In this document: one piece after another, positions 27,321 through 35,740 of the stretch
How positions within the stretch are numbered: position 1 is the stretch's first letter
Layout of the letters: each line of letters begins with the position of its first letter
Source: Pseudomonas huaxiensis
GTDB taxonomy: Bacteria > Pseudomonadota > Gammaproteobacteria > Pseudomonadales > Pseudomonadaceae
Assembly (NCBI RefSeq): GCF_003231275.1
Contig: NZ_QKVL01000016.1
Coordinates: forward strand, 1-64,000
DNA: 64,000 bases
Direction of reading: 5' to 3'
Made by a program: the position numbers and the translations under genes
The notes under the pieces: generated by a model
Told to the model about the DNA's origin: nothing
The model's database searches: none
Seen by the model: the letters and a program-made list of their open reading frames with translations, nothing else

Positions 27321-27820
27321 GGTGCGCTCCCTACAGACAAGGTCTGGGACAGGTGCATGGGCAGGTAGACCAGGCTCAGCTCGGTGGCAGAGATCTGTTC
27401 GATCCGGTAGGTGTCGTCGATCACATCGCCGCGACGCACGACGTAGAGTTTTTCCCCGGCTTGCAGGAACACGCGTTGGTCGTCGCGATCATCCAGGCGC
27501 CCGACGAACTGGAACGGCAGCGCCGGCGCCACCGGGAGCACCTCCAGCGGCGCCACTGCCAACGGCTGCTCGGTGACCGTCGCCAGTACCGTGGCCGATT
27601 TCCACTGCTTGCTGGCGAACAGGTCGCGCAGCGGCGTCTTCACCGTCTCGCGCACTGCGCTCTGGGCCTTTGCCGCAGTGGCGGCGCTGCGCGGGGCGGC
27701 GGTTACCGCAGCGTCAGCGTTCGGCTCCTGCGTTTCGAAGAAAAACCCCGGTGCCCAGGCCAGGGCGCCCGATACACCGAGAAAAGCGGTCCAGCCCAAC
27801 AGCCGCTGAGTGTTCATCAC
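27317..27820 (-). CDS. PilP/GspC-like inner-membrane protein
   Basis: A 167-residue protein with one N-terminal membrane helix, a low-complexity Ala-rich linker, then a small beta domain: LPFQFVGRLDDRDDQRVFLQ, GEKLYVVRRGDVI, YRIEQIS. This is the HR/PilP fold that links the inner-membrane platform to the secretin. Size and position after pilO match type IV pilus operons. Coupled by ATGA overlaps on both sides. Confidence 0.75.
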   Translation of the reverse strand: MMNTQRLLGWTAFLGVSGALAWAPGFFFETQEPNADAAVTAAPRSAATAAKAQSAVRETVKTPLRDLFASKQWKSATVLATVTEQPLAVAPLEVLPVAPALPFQFVGRLDDRDDQRVFLQAGEKLYVVRRGDVIDDTYRIEQISATELSLVYLPMHLSQTLSVGSAP

Positions 27821-28362
27821 GACCTCGACAGGTAAAGAGTCATGCGGATGCGCCCGGTCAGCTCGCTGTCGCCGATCCGTTTGCGTTGCAGGTCGATGTC
27901 TTCCAGCACCAGCGCCGGCATCTGCGCCAGCAAGGCCTGGAGAAAGCGGCGGATCTGCAGGTAGCTGCCGCGCAGCGGCAGGAGAATCTGGTAGCGCGCA
28001 AGCTTGGTGTCCGGGTCCACGCCCAGAGCGTATTCACCGCGGGACAGGCTGATCTTCTCGTCCCGGGCCAGGCGGTACAGGCGTTCGATAGCCTCGGTGG
28101 CTTGCGGTTGAGCCGGCAATTGCTGCTGCAGGCCCTGTAGCGGATCGACGCTGACGACGGCGGCCGGACGTTCGCCACGGCGGACCTGGGCAAGCTGCTC
28201 ACTGACATCCTCGCTGCGCGCCTGCAGGGCTTGCAGGTCTTGCCACTGGCCGATCTGGCCGGCACCGTGCAACGCCGCACCGAGCATCAGCACGACGCCG
28301 GCCAGCGGCGCCCAGCCAAGCTGGCGCAGGTATTCATGAACTCGCAGGCTAGAGACGCGCAT
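27817..28362 (-). CDS. PilO-like inner-membrane platform protein
   Basis: A 181-residue protein with one N-terminal transmembrane helix (about 18-37), a coiled coil and a C-terminal ferredoxin-like domain (YQILLPLRGSYLQIRRFLQA, PALVLEDIDLQRKRIGD). This is the PilO/GspM arrangement. The start overlaps the pilN-like stop by 14 bases. Confidence 0.75.
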   Translation of the reverse strand: MRVSSLRVHEYLRQLGWAPLAGVVLMLGAALHGAGQIGQWQDLQALQARSEDVSEQLAQVRRGERPAAVVSVDPLQGLQQQLPAQPQATEAIERLYRLARDEKISLSRGEYALGVDPDTKLARYQILLPLRGSYLQIRRFLQALLAQMPALVLEDIDLQRKRIGDSELTGRIRMTLYLSRS

Positions 28363-28891
28363 CGCCGCTCTCCCAGTGGGCCGACAGGTTGAACAGGACC
28401 GGACGCTCCGGCTGTTTGACGAGGATTTCGTGGTTGAGCAGCGACACGTCGTGCAGCTCGGCGCTGGCTTCCAGGCGTTTGTGGAAGGCCAGCATGGCTT
28501 CCAGGTCGCGGGCTTCGGCGCTGATCCGCACCTGCCCTTTGCGGGCATCCGGGCTCAGGCTGAGCAGCGCGATGTCTTCTTGCGGCAGCCCTTCCAGCAG
28601 GCTGAACAGGCTGTCCCAAGGGCGCTGCAACTGCTGCGACAGGTTGCGCATCTGCGCCAGTTTCTGCGCCTGTTCGCGGCTCTGGGCCGGGGTCAGCGCG
28701 GCAACATCGCGGGCCCGCAGACCCAGTTGCTGTTCGCCCTGGCGCACCTGTTGCTGCAGTTGCGCCTGTTGCGCGTCGAGCTGTGGTTGCCAGGCCAGGC
28801 TGGCCGCCAGCAAGCCGGCGCCGAGCAGCAGCGGCGCCCAGCTCAGCGGGCCACGGCGTGACGGGATGAAGTCGAGCTGCAAGCGCCCCAT
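28349..28891 (-). CDS. PilN/GspL-C-like inner-membrane platform protein
   Basis: A 180-residue protein starting MGRLQLDFIPSRRG (PilN hallmark: short cytoplasmic tail that binds PilM). It then has a membrane helix and a periplasmic coiled coil rich in Gln/Arg. The ferredoxin-like domain reads LSLSPDARKGQVRISAEARD and LEAMLAFHKRLEAS. It pairs with the PilO-like protein. One base separates it from the PilM-like gene. Confidence 0.78.
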   Translation of the reverse strand: MGRLQLDFIPSRRGPLSWAPLLLGAGLLAASLAWQPQLDAQQAQLQQQVRQGEQQLGLRARDVAALTPAQSREQAQKLAQMRNLSQQLQRPWDSLFSLLEGLPQEDIALLSLSPDARKGQVRISAEARDLEAMLAFHKRLEASAELHDVSLLNHEILVKQPERPVLFNLSAHWESGDARL

Positions 28892-28892
28892 A

Positions 28893-29678
28893 TCAGGCCA
28901 CCACCCGCGCCATGCTGGGCAACAGCGCGGCGGGCTCATCCAGTTCCAGCAATTCCACCGCGTCCAGCAATGGCTTCGGTTCGCGGCGTGCCGGGGCATG
29001 CACGAAGAGGCGCAGATCACCCTCCCCGGCGTGCAGGTTGCACTCGCGGGCCAGCAGCGCCGCCAGTTCCGGGTCGCTGTCGCCAACGCCCTGGCTGCGA
29101 ATCTGCTGCCAGCCGCCGGCGCGGGCCAGCAGGTAGACACAACGCTGCGGTTCGGCAAGGGCAAACAGGAAGTCGTTGCCCGGCACCTGCCCGGCAAAGT
29201 GGTTCCAGGCCGCCATCAGGTACGGCTGTACTGACTCCAACTTCAGGTGGGCGGCGCGGCAACGCGTGGCAAGACCTTGAAACAGCACCTCGGGCAGGGC
29301 CGCGGCAATCCGCGCGCAACCAGCCGGCTCTGGCGACAGGACGATGGCCCAGTCATCCAGCGACTGCCCGTAGCAGCGTTCGAAACAGGCCCGGGCATAC
29401 ACCTCGAACTCCTGCGGCCGGGTGATGCCTTCGCTCCACGGCACCAGGCAGAAGCGGCAGTACTGCGCCGCCAGCACCACGCTCAGGCACCCGCCTTTGC
29501 GGGTGTGGCTGGTGAGCAGCGTGGCCAGGGCGTCGAGGGCGACCTCGGCGAGTTGTTCGCGTCCGGCTTCCACCGCGACGCTGGCCAGCCAGTGCTGCTG
29601 ACGGCCCTGGCGACGGCACAGGCCGACACCCTGGGCGCCGAGCACGGCGACAAATCGATCAGGCGATAAACGTGACAC
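28893..29678 (-). CDS. PilM/MshI-like actin-fold protein
   Basis: A 261-residue cytoplasmic protein in the position of PilM. It has the FSPDRFVAVLGAQGVGLCRR-like start of divergent PilM/MshI proteins, but the ATP-binding signatures of PilM are degenerate and I cannot see a clear phosphate loop. The start is a GTG at 29678, supported by GGAGGAG upstream; it overlaps the gspE stop by 20 bases. In type II systems PilM and PilN are one protein (GspL), so this system is built on the pilus plan. Confidence 0.7.
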   Translation of the reverse strand: MSRLSPDRFVAVLGAQGVGLCRRQGRQQHWLASVAVEAGREQLAEVALDALATLLTSHTRKGGCLSVVLAAQYCRFCLVPWSEGITRPQEFEVYARACFERCYGQSLDDWAIVLSPEPAGCARIAAALPEVLFQGLATRCRAAHLKLESVQPYLMAAWNHFAGQVPGNDFLFALAEPQRCVYLLARAGGWQQIRSQGVGDSDPELAALLARECNLHAGEGDLRLFVHAPARREPKPLLDAVELLELDEPAALLPSMARVVA

Positions 29679-31362
29679 GATTGATCTCCTCCAAGGTGGT
29701 GCGGCCCTCGCGAACCAGTTCCAGCGCCGAGCCGCGCAACAGGCGCAGCCCGCGCTGACAGGCATGGGCCTTGATCCGGGAAAGGGGCTGACGCTCGACG
29801 ATCATCTGGCGCAGGTCGTCGTCCAGGTGCAGCAGTTCGGCAATCGCCGTGCGTCCGCGGTAACCGCTGCCGCGGCACTGGCCGCAACCCGGACCCTGAA
29901 CGAACTGCCAGCCATCGACCGGTGTCGTGCCCAGGCCCGAGGCGGCCAGTTCTTCGGCGTCGGGTTGGTGGGGTTGAGCGCAGTGCGGGCAGACCAGGCG
30001 GATCAGGCGCTGGGCGAGTACGGCGTTGAGGGCGGAAACGAAGCTGTAGGGGTCGACCTGCATCTGGCTGAAGCGGCCGATCACATCGAAGACGTTGTTG
30101 GCGTGGATGGTAGTGAACACCAGGTGCCCGGTGAGCGCCGACTGCACGGCGATCTGCGCGGTGTCCGGGTCGCGGATCTCGCCGACCATGATCTTGTCCG
30201 GGTCGTGGCGCAGGATCGAGCGCAGGCCGCGAGCGAAGGTCAGGCCCTTTTTCTCGTTGACCGGGATCTGCAACACCCCCGGCAACTGGTATTCCACCGG
30301 GTCTTCGATGGTGACGATCTTGTCGTGGCCGTGGTTGATCTCGCTGATCATCGCGTACAGCGTGGTGGTCTTGCCGCTGCCGGTGGGGCCGGTGACCAGG
30401 ATCATCCCGTAGGGCTCGCTCGCCAGCCGGCGCAGGCTGCGCAGGGTCTGTTCCTCGAAGCCGAGGGCCTGGAGCTGCACGCCGCTGACGCGGTCGGCCA
30501 GGTCCTGTTTGTCCAGCACCCGCAGCACCGCGTCCTCGCCGAAGATGCTCGGCATGATCGACACCCGGAAATCGATCTGCCGGGCGCTGATGCCGATCTT
30601 GAAACGGCCGTCCTGGGGCACGCGTTTCTCGCCGATATCCAGCTCGGCCATGACCTTGATCCGCGAGATCACCTGATCGGCGAACTCGCTGCCGCTGACC
30701 TTGCTGATGGCGGTAAGCACGCCGTCGATGCGGTATTTGATCACCAGGCCGCTGCCAGTAACACCGAGGTGGATATCGCTGGCGTGCATTTTCAGCGCGT
30801 CGTAGAGCGTCGAGTTGACCAGCTTGACCACACGGCTCTGGTCTTCGCTGATGCTGGTCAGCGACAGGCTCTGCAACGCCTCGGTTTCAATGCCGCTTTC
30901 GGCCTCGCTGCCCAGCGAATCGACGGCGTGGAAGTTTTCTTCCTGACGGGCGAGAAACAGCGCCAGGTCCGCCGCTTGCGCCAGATACAGCGGCGCGCCG
31001 TGCAGGTGCTCGTCGATCCAGGCCAGGCGCTCTCCATCGAACGGGTCGGCGAAAACGCCTGCGCGCTGGCCGTCCAGCTCGATAAGGATGAATTCGCGCT
31101 TCAGGCATTGGGCCAGGCTGACGTGAGTGAACAACGGGGCGGCGGCGAGCAGGCGCTGGCTGTCCAGCACCGGGTAATGCAGGTGGCTGCCGAGCGCCGC
31201 GACGAAGTCGGCGGGGGCCAGGGCGGCCAGTGTGCGCAGGCAATCAAGCAGGCGTTCGCCGCTGCGTCCGGCCTGTTCGCGGGCCTGGCCGAGCACAGCG
31301 CGGTCGAGGATTGCCGGGGTAGCGGCGGTTGCCGGGGGTACAGCGAGCGACACGGGTTGCAT
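29659..31362 (-). CDS. GspE/PilB-type assembly ATPase
   Basis: A 567-residue hexameric secretion ATPase that powers pseudopilus assembly. An N-terminal MshEN-like region (about 1-150) precedes the core. The core contains ASDIHLG, the Walker A GPTGSGKTTTLYA (about 324-336), the Asp box TIEDPVEYQLPG, and Walker B (DPDKIMVGEIRD). The tetracysteine zinc site CPHC...CGQC (about 457-493) is intact. It is the first structural gene after the receiver gene and the only ATPase in the cluster, so retraction (PilT) is absent. Confidence 0.94.
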   Translation of the reverse strand: MQPVSLAVPPATAATPAILDRAVLGQAREQAGRSGERLLDCLRTLAALAPADFVAALGSHLHYPVLDSQRLLAAAPLFTHVSLAQCLKREFILIELDGQRAGVFADPFDGERLAWIDEHLHGAPLYLAQAADLALFLARQEENFHAVDSLGSEAESGIETEALQSLSLTSISEDQSRVVKLVNSTLYDALKMHASDIHLGVTGSGLVIKYRIDGVLTAISKVSGSEFADQVISRIKVMAELDIGEKRVPQDGRFKIGISARQIDFRVSIMPSIFGEDAVLRVLDKQDLADRVSGVQLQALGFEEQTLRSLRRLASEPYGMILVTGPTGSGKTTTLYAMISEINHGHDKIVTIEDPVEYQLPGVLQIPVNEKKGLTFARGLRSILRHDPDKIMVGEIRDPDTAQIAVQSALTGHLVFTTIHANNVFDVIGRFSQMQVDPYSFVSALNAVLAQRLIRLVCPHCAQPHQPDAEELAASGLGTTPVDGWQFVQGPGCGQCRGSGYRGRTAIAELLHLDDDLRQMIVERQPLSRIKAHACQRGLRLLRGSALELVREGRTTLEEINRVTFIA

Positions 31363-31415
31363 GGCCTGCTCTCCAACGCACTAGGCGCGGCGAGCCGGGA
31401 TCGGTGTGCTCGCGC

Positions 31416-31946
31416 CTACTCCCCGGTGAGCAGCTGTTCGTCGTCGGGAGGGGGCGGTCGCGAGCCATTACGCCGTCTATCCGCCAGAACCCAGGTACCG
31501 TCGTACAACTGCAAGGGGAAACTCTGGTTTGCGTTCTGGCGGCGTTCGACGAAACCCGTGTCCGTGTTGCTGCCCGCTCTGGACGTGCGCGCGATACCCA
31601 TCAGGTCGAAGACTGCACGTGCCAGTTCCGCCAGCGGAAAAGGCTTGAACAGGATGTGACTGACTCCGAGCTGGGCGGCGCGCTCACGGACCTCGGCGGT
31701 CGGGTGCGCGGTGATCAACACGAAGTGGCAGTCCCTGTGCGAACGCACGGCCTCCAGAACCTGAAATCCCTCCATATCGGGCAAACGATAATCCAGCACG
31801 GTCACATCGGGCTGAATGCGCTCGGCCAGGCCGATGGCACTCGTTCCGTCGTGGGCAACATGAACGTTCAGACCCTGTGCTTCCAGGTAAGCCTGGAGAT
31901 TCTGCGCAAGCGTCTGTTCGTCATCGACTACCAGAACTGTCTTCAC
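31416..31946 (-). CDS. Stand-alone response-regulator receiver with long tail
   Basis: A 176-residue receiver: acidic DDE (8-10), phosphoacceptor Asp52 in TVLDYRLPD, Thr79 and Lys101 in LFKPF. After about residue 120 there is no DNA-binding, GGDEF or ATPase domain. The 55-residue tail is polar and Pro/Arg-rich (RRRNGSRPPPPDDEQLLTGE), a likely protein-binding tail. The start is taken as GTG 31946 because TTGGAG lies before it; an ATG at 31967 lacks a site. It leads the secretion operon, 53 bases before gspE, so it may control assembly or ATPase activity. No histidine kinase is in the window. Confidence 0.8.
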   Translation of the reverse strand: MKTVLVVDDEQTLAQNLQAYLEAQGLNVHVAHDGTSAIGLAERIQPDVTVLDYRLPDMEGFQVLEAVRSHRDCHFVLITAHPTAEVRERAAQLGVSHILFKPFPLAELARAVFDLMGIARTSRAGSNTDTGFVERRQNANQSFPLQLYDGTWVLADRRRNGSRPPPPDDEQLLTGE

Positions 31947-32015
31947 CAAGGTCGACTCCAAGAACATGCTGGTGCGGTTTCCCGATCCGGCTGAGTGCGG
32001 CCTTGTAGAGGCTTA

Positions 32016-32031
32016 CGCACGCTTCATGCCA
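32016..32031 (-). promoter_or_regulatory. Candidate sigma-54 promoter of the secretion operon
   Basis: The minus strand reads TGGCATGAAGCGTGCG. Compared with TGGCACG-N4-TTGCA, GG and GC are correctly spaced; 9 of 12 fixed positions match. It lies 70 bases before the receiver start, in the 220-base gap that separates the mnx operon from the xcm operon. Confidence 0.4.
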
Positions 32032-32168
32032 TACCCGGACCGCAATTTATGACGGTGTTAACCCGTTGATTCTGTTGCCCTTCCCCGTTCATCCCGATAC
32101 GGCTGTCCCCAACCCCGGGGGCAGTATGGCACTTTGCCCCTGGACTTCCCCCAACAGTGGGGACGCCC

Positions 32169-32834
32169 TCATCGGGTATCAGCCCGCTCGATCCGGGCTT
32201 CTGCCCGCAGACGCTGCAACGCCGCCTGGCGGGCCTGCGCCTGCTGTCGTTCGAAGAGGAGGTTTTGGGTCACTGCGAGTCCCTGCTCTCGTTCGACCGG
32301 ACTTTCGTCCTGTTGGTTCGAGGCAGTTGCCGCAGTTTGTCGGCGCTCCTGATGGAACGCCAATACCTCTTCATCCGTGGGCGGCGAGACCTGGCCAAGC
32401 AGTGAATACACCTGCTGCGCGGCGATCTCATGACGAGTGTAGTCGGCGAACGAAGCCTCATCGAAGCCGGCATCGGCCAGGGCGCGGGTGAAGCCGGCGC
32501 TGTCGGGGAAGGCTCGGCGCAGGTCTTCGATCCGTGCCTGCACGGCGGTTTCGTCAACTTCGATGCCACGCCGGCGCGCTTCCTGCCAGAGCAGTTCCTT
32601 GGCGATCAATTGCTCCAGCGCCTGTTCGCGCAGGCGCTGGTACAGGCTCGGACTGCGGATGCTGGTGAGGGCGCGGCCCTGGTCTTCCAGGTACTCGGCG
32701 AAATAACGCTCAACGCGCAGCGCGCTGATACCCACGCCATTGACCCGCACCGCCGCCTCGCCGCCCTCCTCGGCCTTGAGCAGAAACGCCTGGGCTGCGG
32801 CGATCAGCACCAGGATCAACAGGAAGATTTTCAT
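32169..32834 (-). CDS. SurA-N/PpiD-like periplasmic chaperone without PPIase domain
   Basis: A 221-residue protein with an N-terminal membrane anchor or signal (MKIFLLILVLIAAAQAFLL). A SurA-N-type helical domain follows: ALEQLIAKELLWQEARRRGI then EVDETAVQARIEDLRRAFPD and SPPTDEEVLAFHQE. Parvulin sequences normally follow such domains but are absent here. It is the last gene of the mnxG operon, so it may hold the large oxidase or its partners unfolded for export. Chaperone role inferred. Confidence 0.72.
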   Translation of the reverse strand: MKIFLLILVLIAAAQAFLLKAEEGGEAAVRVNGVGISALRVERYFAEYLEDQGRALTSIRSPSLYQRLREQALEQLIAKELLWQEARRRGIEVDETAVQARIEDLRRAFPDSAGFTRALADAGFDEASFADYTRHEIAAQQVYSLLGQVSPPTDEEVLAFHQERRQTAATASNQQDESPVEREQGLAVTQNLLFERQQAQARQAALQRLRAEARIERADTR

Positions 32835-32856
32835 CGCACACCTCTCTTGGCAGATC

Positions 32857-34383
32857 TCATGGCCGATCGGCCGGACGGGTATAAGGCGCCACCGGGTAGA
32901 ACAGTGGACCGGGCATCGACAGCGTGACCACATGGGCGCCCGCCAGGCCCTGGCGCCGGCCGGGGCCGAAACCCAAAGGCGGGGTCAGGCCGGTGTCGAT
33001 GTCGTGCAGGCTTTCCAGGGCGTTGACCAGCTTGTCGTGGCTGGCGTCGCGGCCAGCGCGCTTGAGGCCTTCTTCCAGCAACACCATCGAACACCAGGCG
33101 CCGACCTGCAGCAGCGCCTGTCGGCCGTCCAGCCCCTGGCGACGGCGCAGGTCGTTGAGCGCCGCGCGCCCGGCCGGGCTCCAGTCGCCGGGCACGAAGG
33201 GATAGGCCAGAAACACTCGCCGCGACCACTGCTCCGGCACCTGCATCAGTTCACCGGCGACCTGGCTGGACGCGGCGAACAGGTACGGCGTGCGCCCCGC
33301 CGCCTGGAGCGCGGCGGTCAATTCGCTGAAGGCCGGCGCCAGCCCGAGGAAAAACACCGCCTCGCCCTCCACCGCCCTGCCTTCGAAAGGCTGCAATTGC
33401 AGCTGCGTCCAGCCGCGTTGTTGCAGGTCGGCCAGCAGCAGCCGGGCCAACGCGGCGTGTGCCGGGTCGCTGTAGAGGATGCGCGCCGGGCGCTGACGCA
33501 GGTCGAGGGACGCTGCGCCGTAGTCGGCCAGGCTCAGCAACTGCTCGTGCAGCCCCGGCAGCGGATCGAAGATCTGCCGGCTGTCATTTTCCTGGGCCTG
33601 GGCGCCAATCAGCGGCACCCCGGCCTGTTCCAGGCGCGCGGCCAGCGTATCGTCCAGCGCCGGCGCCAGCGGCATGACCAGGGCGAACACCTGTTCTTCA
33701 TCCAGCAAGCGGGTCAAGGCCGCCTCGGCGCTGGCCCGATCCGGGCCGGGATCGATCACCGACAACTGCAAGGTGCGGCCATGAATGCCGCCGCTGGCAT
33801 TGATCGCCTCGATGCGCCCGGAGACGATGGCCCGTACCACCCGCGCCGCATCCGCCAGCTCGCCTTCGGCAGGCAACAGCGTGCCGAGCCGCAGGAACTG
33901 CTCTTCGACGCCGGGATCGTGGTCCTCGGCCAGGCGTTTGAGGTACGCGTTGAGGTTGCGCTGGTCGGCCATCGACAGGGAAAAACGCGGCATGGCCGGG
34001 TCCAGGCGGTTGCCTGCCGGATCAACGCCTTGCTGTATGGCCCGCGCCAGGCTGGCATCGCTGTAGGCCGGGTAGTGTCGGCCATTGACCTGACGTTCAC
34101 CGCCCGCCAGCACCAGCCGCTGCCAGCTCAGCTCGGGCGGACGAACCCCGCCTTCCGGGCGCCCGCGGCCATCGCGACCGTGGCAGTTGGCGCAAGGCAC
34201 CACGCTGGCCGGCACCTGCATGTTCGCCGCGCCGACCAACGCCGTGACCTGCCCATCAGCAGCCGCCACACCCTCGCGGTACAGGCGCTTGCCGGCCAAC
34301 TCCTGCGGGGTCAGTTCCAGCGCGAGCGCGGTCTGGGCCAGAGTCAGCGCAGCCAGCAGCAGTGTGGCGCACAGGCGGTTCAT
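32857..34383 (-). CDS. Cytochrome c fused to type 1 periplasmic binding protein
   Basis: A 508-residue exported protein. Signal peptide (1-22), then a c-type cytochrome domain (about 25-155) with haem motif CANCH (Cys64, Cys67, His68) and a likely Met ligand in AMPRFSLSM. A type 1 periplasmic-binding (LivJ/ABC substrate-binding-like) domain runs to the end: ASGGIHGRTLQLSVIDPGPD, VGAWCSMVLLEEGLKRAG. The fusion links ligand sensing to electron transfer. It lies between SCO and SurA-N-like genes in the mnxG operon, so it may accept electrons from the oxidase or pass them on (inference). Confidence 0.85.
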   Translation of the reverse strand: MNRLCATLLLAALTLAQTALALELTPQELAGKRLYREGVAAADGQVTALVGAANMQVPASVVPCANCHGRDGRGRPEGGVRPPELSWQRLVLAGGERQVNGRHYPAYSDASLARAIQQGVDPAGNRLDPAMPRFSLSMADQRNLNAYLKRLAEDHDPGVEEQFLRLGTLLPAEGELADAARVVRAIVSGRIEAINASGGIHGRTLQLSVIDPGPDRASAEAALTRLLDEEQVFALVMPLAPALDDTLAARLEQAGVPLIGAQAQENDSRQIFDPLPGLHEQLLSLADYGAASLDLRQRPARILYSDPAHAALARLLLADLQQRGWTQLQLQPFEGRAVEGEAVFFLGLAPAFSELTAALQAAGRTPYLFAASSQVAGELMQVPEQWSRRVFLAYPFVPGDWSPAGRAALNDLRRRQGLDGRQALLQVGAWCSMVLLEEGLKRAGRDASHDKLVNALESLHDIDTGLTPPLGFGPGRRQGLAGAHVVTLSMPGPLFYPVAPYTRPADRP

Positions 34384-34386
34384 GAT

Positions 34387-35076
34387 TCAGCGCCCGGCCA
34401 GTGGCAGGGTCATCAATTGCAGGCGCTGGGCGATGGCCGTGGGCGGCGCGTCCGGGCGGATCTTGCTCCAGCGCTTGCCAGCGACGTCGCCGGCGATCAA
34501 CTGGGTGGAATGCTGCTCCGGGCTGGGCAGGATATGCCCCAGGCGCCCCAGCACCCGGTCGATATCGGCCTGAGCGCCGGTGAGGAACAACCAGTTGGGC
34601 CCGTCCACGCCCTGTTGCTCGGCGAAGCGCTTGAGCACTGGCGGGGTGTCGTTGCTCGGGTCGCTGCTGATGGAAATGAAGGTCACCTCGCCGGCCTTCT
34701 CGCCCAGCGCCTCGCGAACCTCGCGCAGCTTGCGGGTGATCAGCGGGCAGGCGTCGTTGCAGTGGGTGAAGATGACGTTGAGCAGCACCACCTTGTCTTT
34801 CAACACGTCGCTGTAAAAGCGCAGGCGCCGGCCGTTCTGGTCCAGCAGTTCGGTGTCGGTGAAATACGCCTGGGCATCGTGGGTGCCGACGCTGGGCGGC
34901 GGCGCGGCGGGCACCGACTTAGCGGGCGCCGACTCAGCGGGAGCCGACTCAGCGGGCGCCGATTTGGCATGGCCCTCATGGGCCATGGCGACGCTGGCGA
35001 GAATCCACAGGCAGGCGCCGAGCACCAGCCAATCGAAAGGTTTCATGCCGGGGCGACGCACGCTGACTTCACTCAT
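34387..35076 (-). CDS. SCO1/SenC copper chaperone (copy 2)
   Basis: A 229-residue thioredoxin-fold copper chaperone. A membrane anchor (about 15-32) is followed by a linker of near-identical SAPAE units (39-54), then the domain with FTHCNDACP (Cys106, Cys110) and a downstream His in PEQHSTQLI for copper. It would load copper into the multicopper oxidase. The start overlaps the upstream SCO gene by 8 bases. Confidence 0.9.
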   Translation of the reverse strand: MSEVSVRRPGMKPFDWLVLGACLWILASVAMAHEGHAKSAPAESAPAESAPAKSVPAAPPPSVGTHDAQAYFTDTELLDQNGRRLRFYSDVLKDKVVLLNVIFTHCNDACPLITRKLREVREALGEKAGEVTFISISSDPSNDTPPVLKRFAEQQGVDGPNWLFLTGAQADIDRVLGRLGHILPSPEQHSTQLIAGDVAGKRWSKIRPDAPPTAIAQRLQLMTLPLAGR

Positions 35077-35719
35077 GGCTGTGCTCCTGGGCAATCGCGG
35101 TGTGGCGGGCATGTACCCGGCGAGCGCTGAGACGGTCCACTTCGCCGACCAACTTGTCCGGGTCGGTGAAGCCGTAGAACCGCGTCCAGTGACCGGTGCG
35201 GCCATCGCCCACCAGAATCAGCGGCGGGTGGTTGCCCAGGTCGGCGCTGAAACTGCCCAGGCCCTTGAGGGTCTCAGTCACCGCGTAAGGCGTGCCGGTC
35301 AGCCAGCGCCAGCCCGGCCCGTGCTGGAAGGCCCGGGCGTAATCATTCAGGCGTTTCGGGTCATCGTGCTGGGGATCGACGCTCAGCGACACCAACTGCA
35401 CCTCCTCGCCCACCCGCCCGCCGAGGCGCTGCTGGACCTTGCCCATGATCGACGACACCACCGGGCACACCGTGGTGCAGCGGGTGTAGATGAAACCGAT
35501 AACGGTGATGCGGTCGGCGACCAGGTCTTTTTCCAGGCGCACCGGCATGCCGTCCTGGTCCAGCAGGGCGACATCGGCGAAACGCACCTGGGTCTTTTCC
35601 TGATGGGCCGCGGGGGCGTCATGGGCACTGTGATCGACGCCACCATGAGCGTGAACCTGGGCAATGGCGCCGGCCAACAGGCACAGGGCCAGGAAACTGC
35701 GGGCTTTGACGGATTTCAT
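35069..35719 (-). CDS. SCO1/SenC copper chaperone (copy 1)
   Basis: A 216-residue SCO protein with signal peptide or anchor (1-24), a His-rich segment after it (HGGVDHSAHD) and TRCTTVCP (Cys81, Cys85). The copper His is in GNHPPLILVGD. It ends HARHTAIAQEHSHE, which adds metal-binding His. It diverges from copy 2 well beyond the motif, so this is not a recent duplication. Confidence 0.9.
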   Translation of the reverse strand: MKSVKARSFLALCLLAGAIAQVHAHGGVDHSAHDAPAAHQEKTQVRFADVALLDQDGMPVRLEKDLVADRITVIGFIYTRCTTVCPVVSSIMGKVQQRLGGRVGEEVQLVSLSVDPQHDDPKRLNDYARAFQHGPGWRWLTGTPYAVTETLKGLGSFSADLGNHPPLILVGDGRTGHWTRFYGFTDPDKLVGEVDRLSARRVHARHTAIAQEHSHE

Positions 35720-35740
35720 CGCGCGTTCCTCGTGCTGGGA

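Noticed and set aside
34912..34975. Short tandem repeat that might be a CRISPR or minisatellite
   Set aside because: It encodes the SAPAE linker of a SCO protein; units are adjacent with no spacers.
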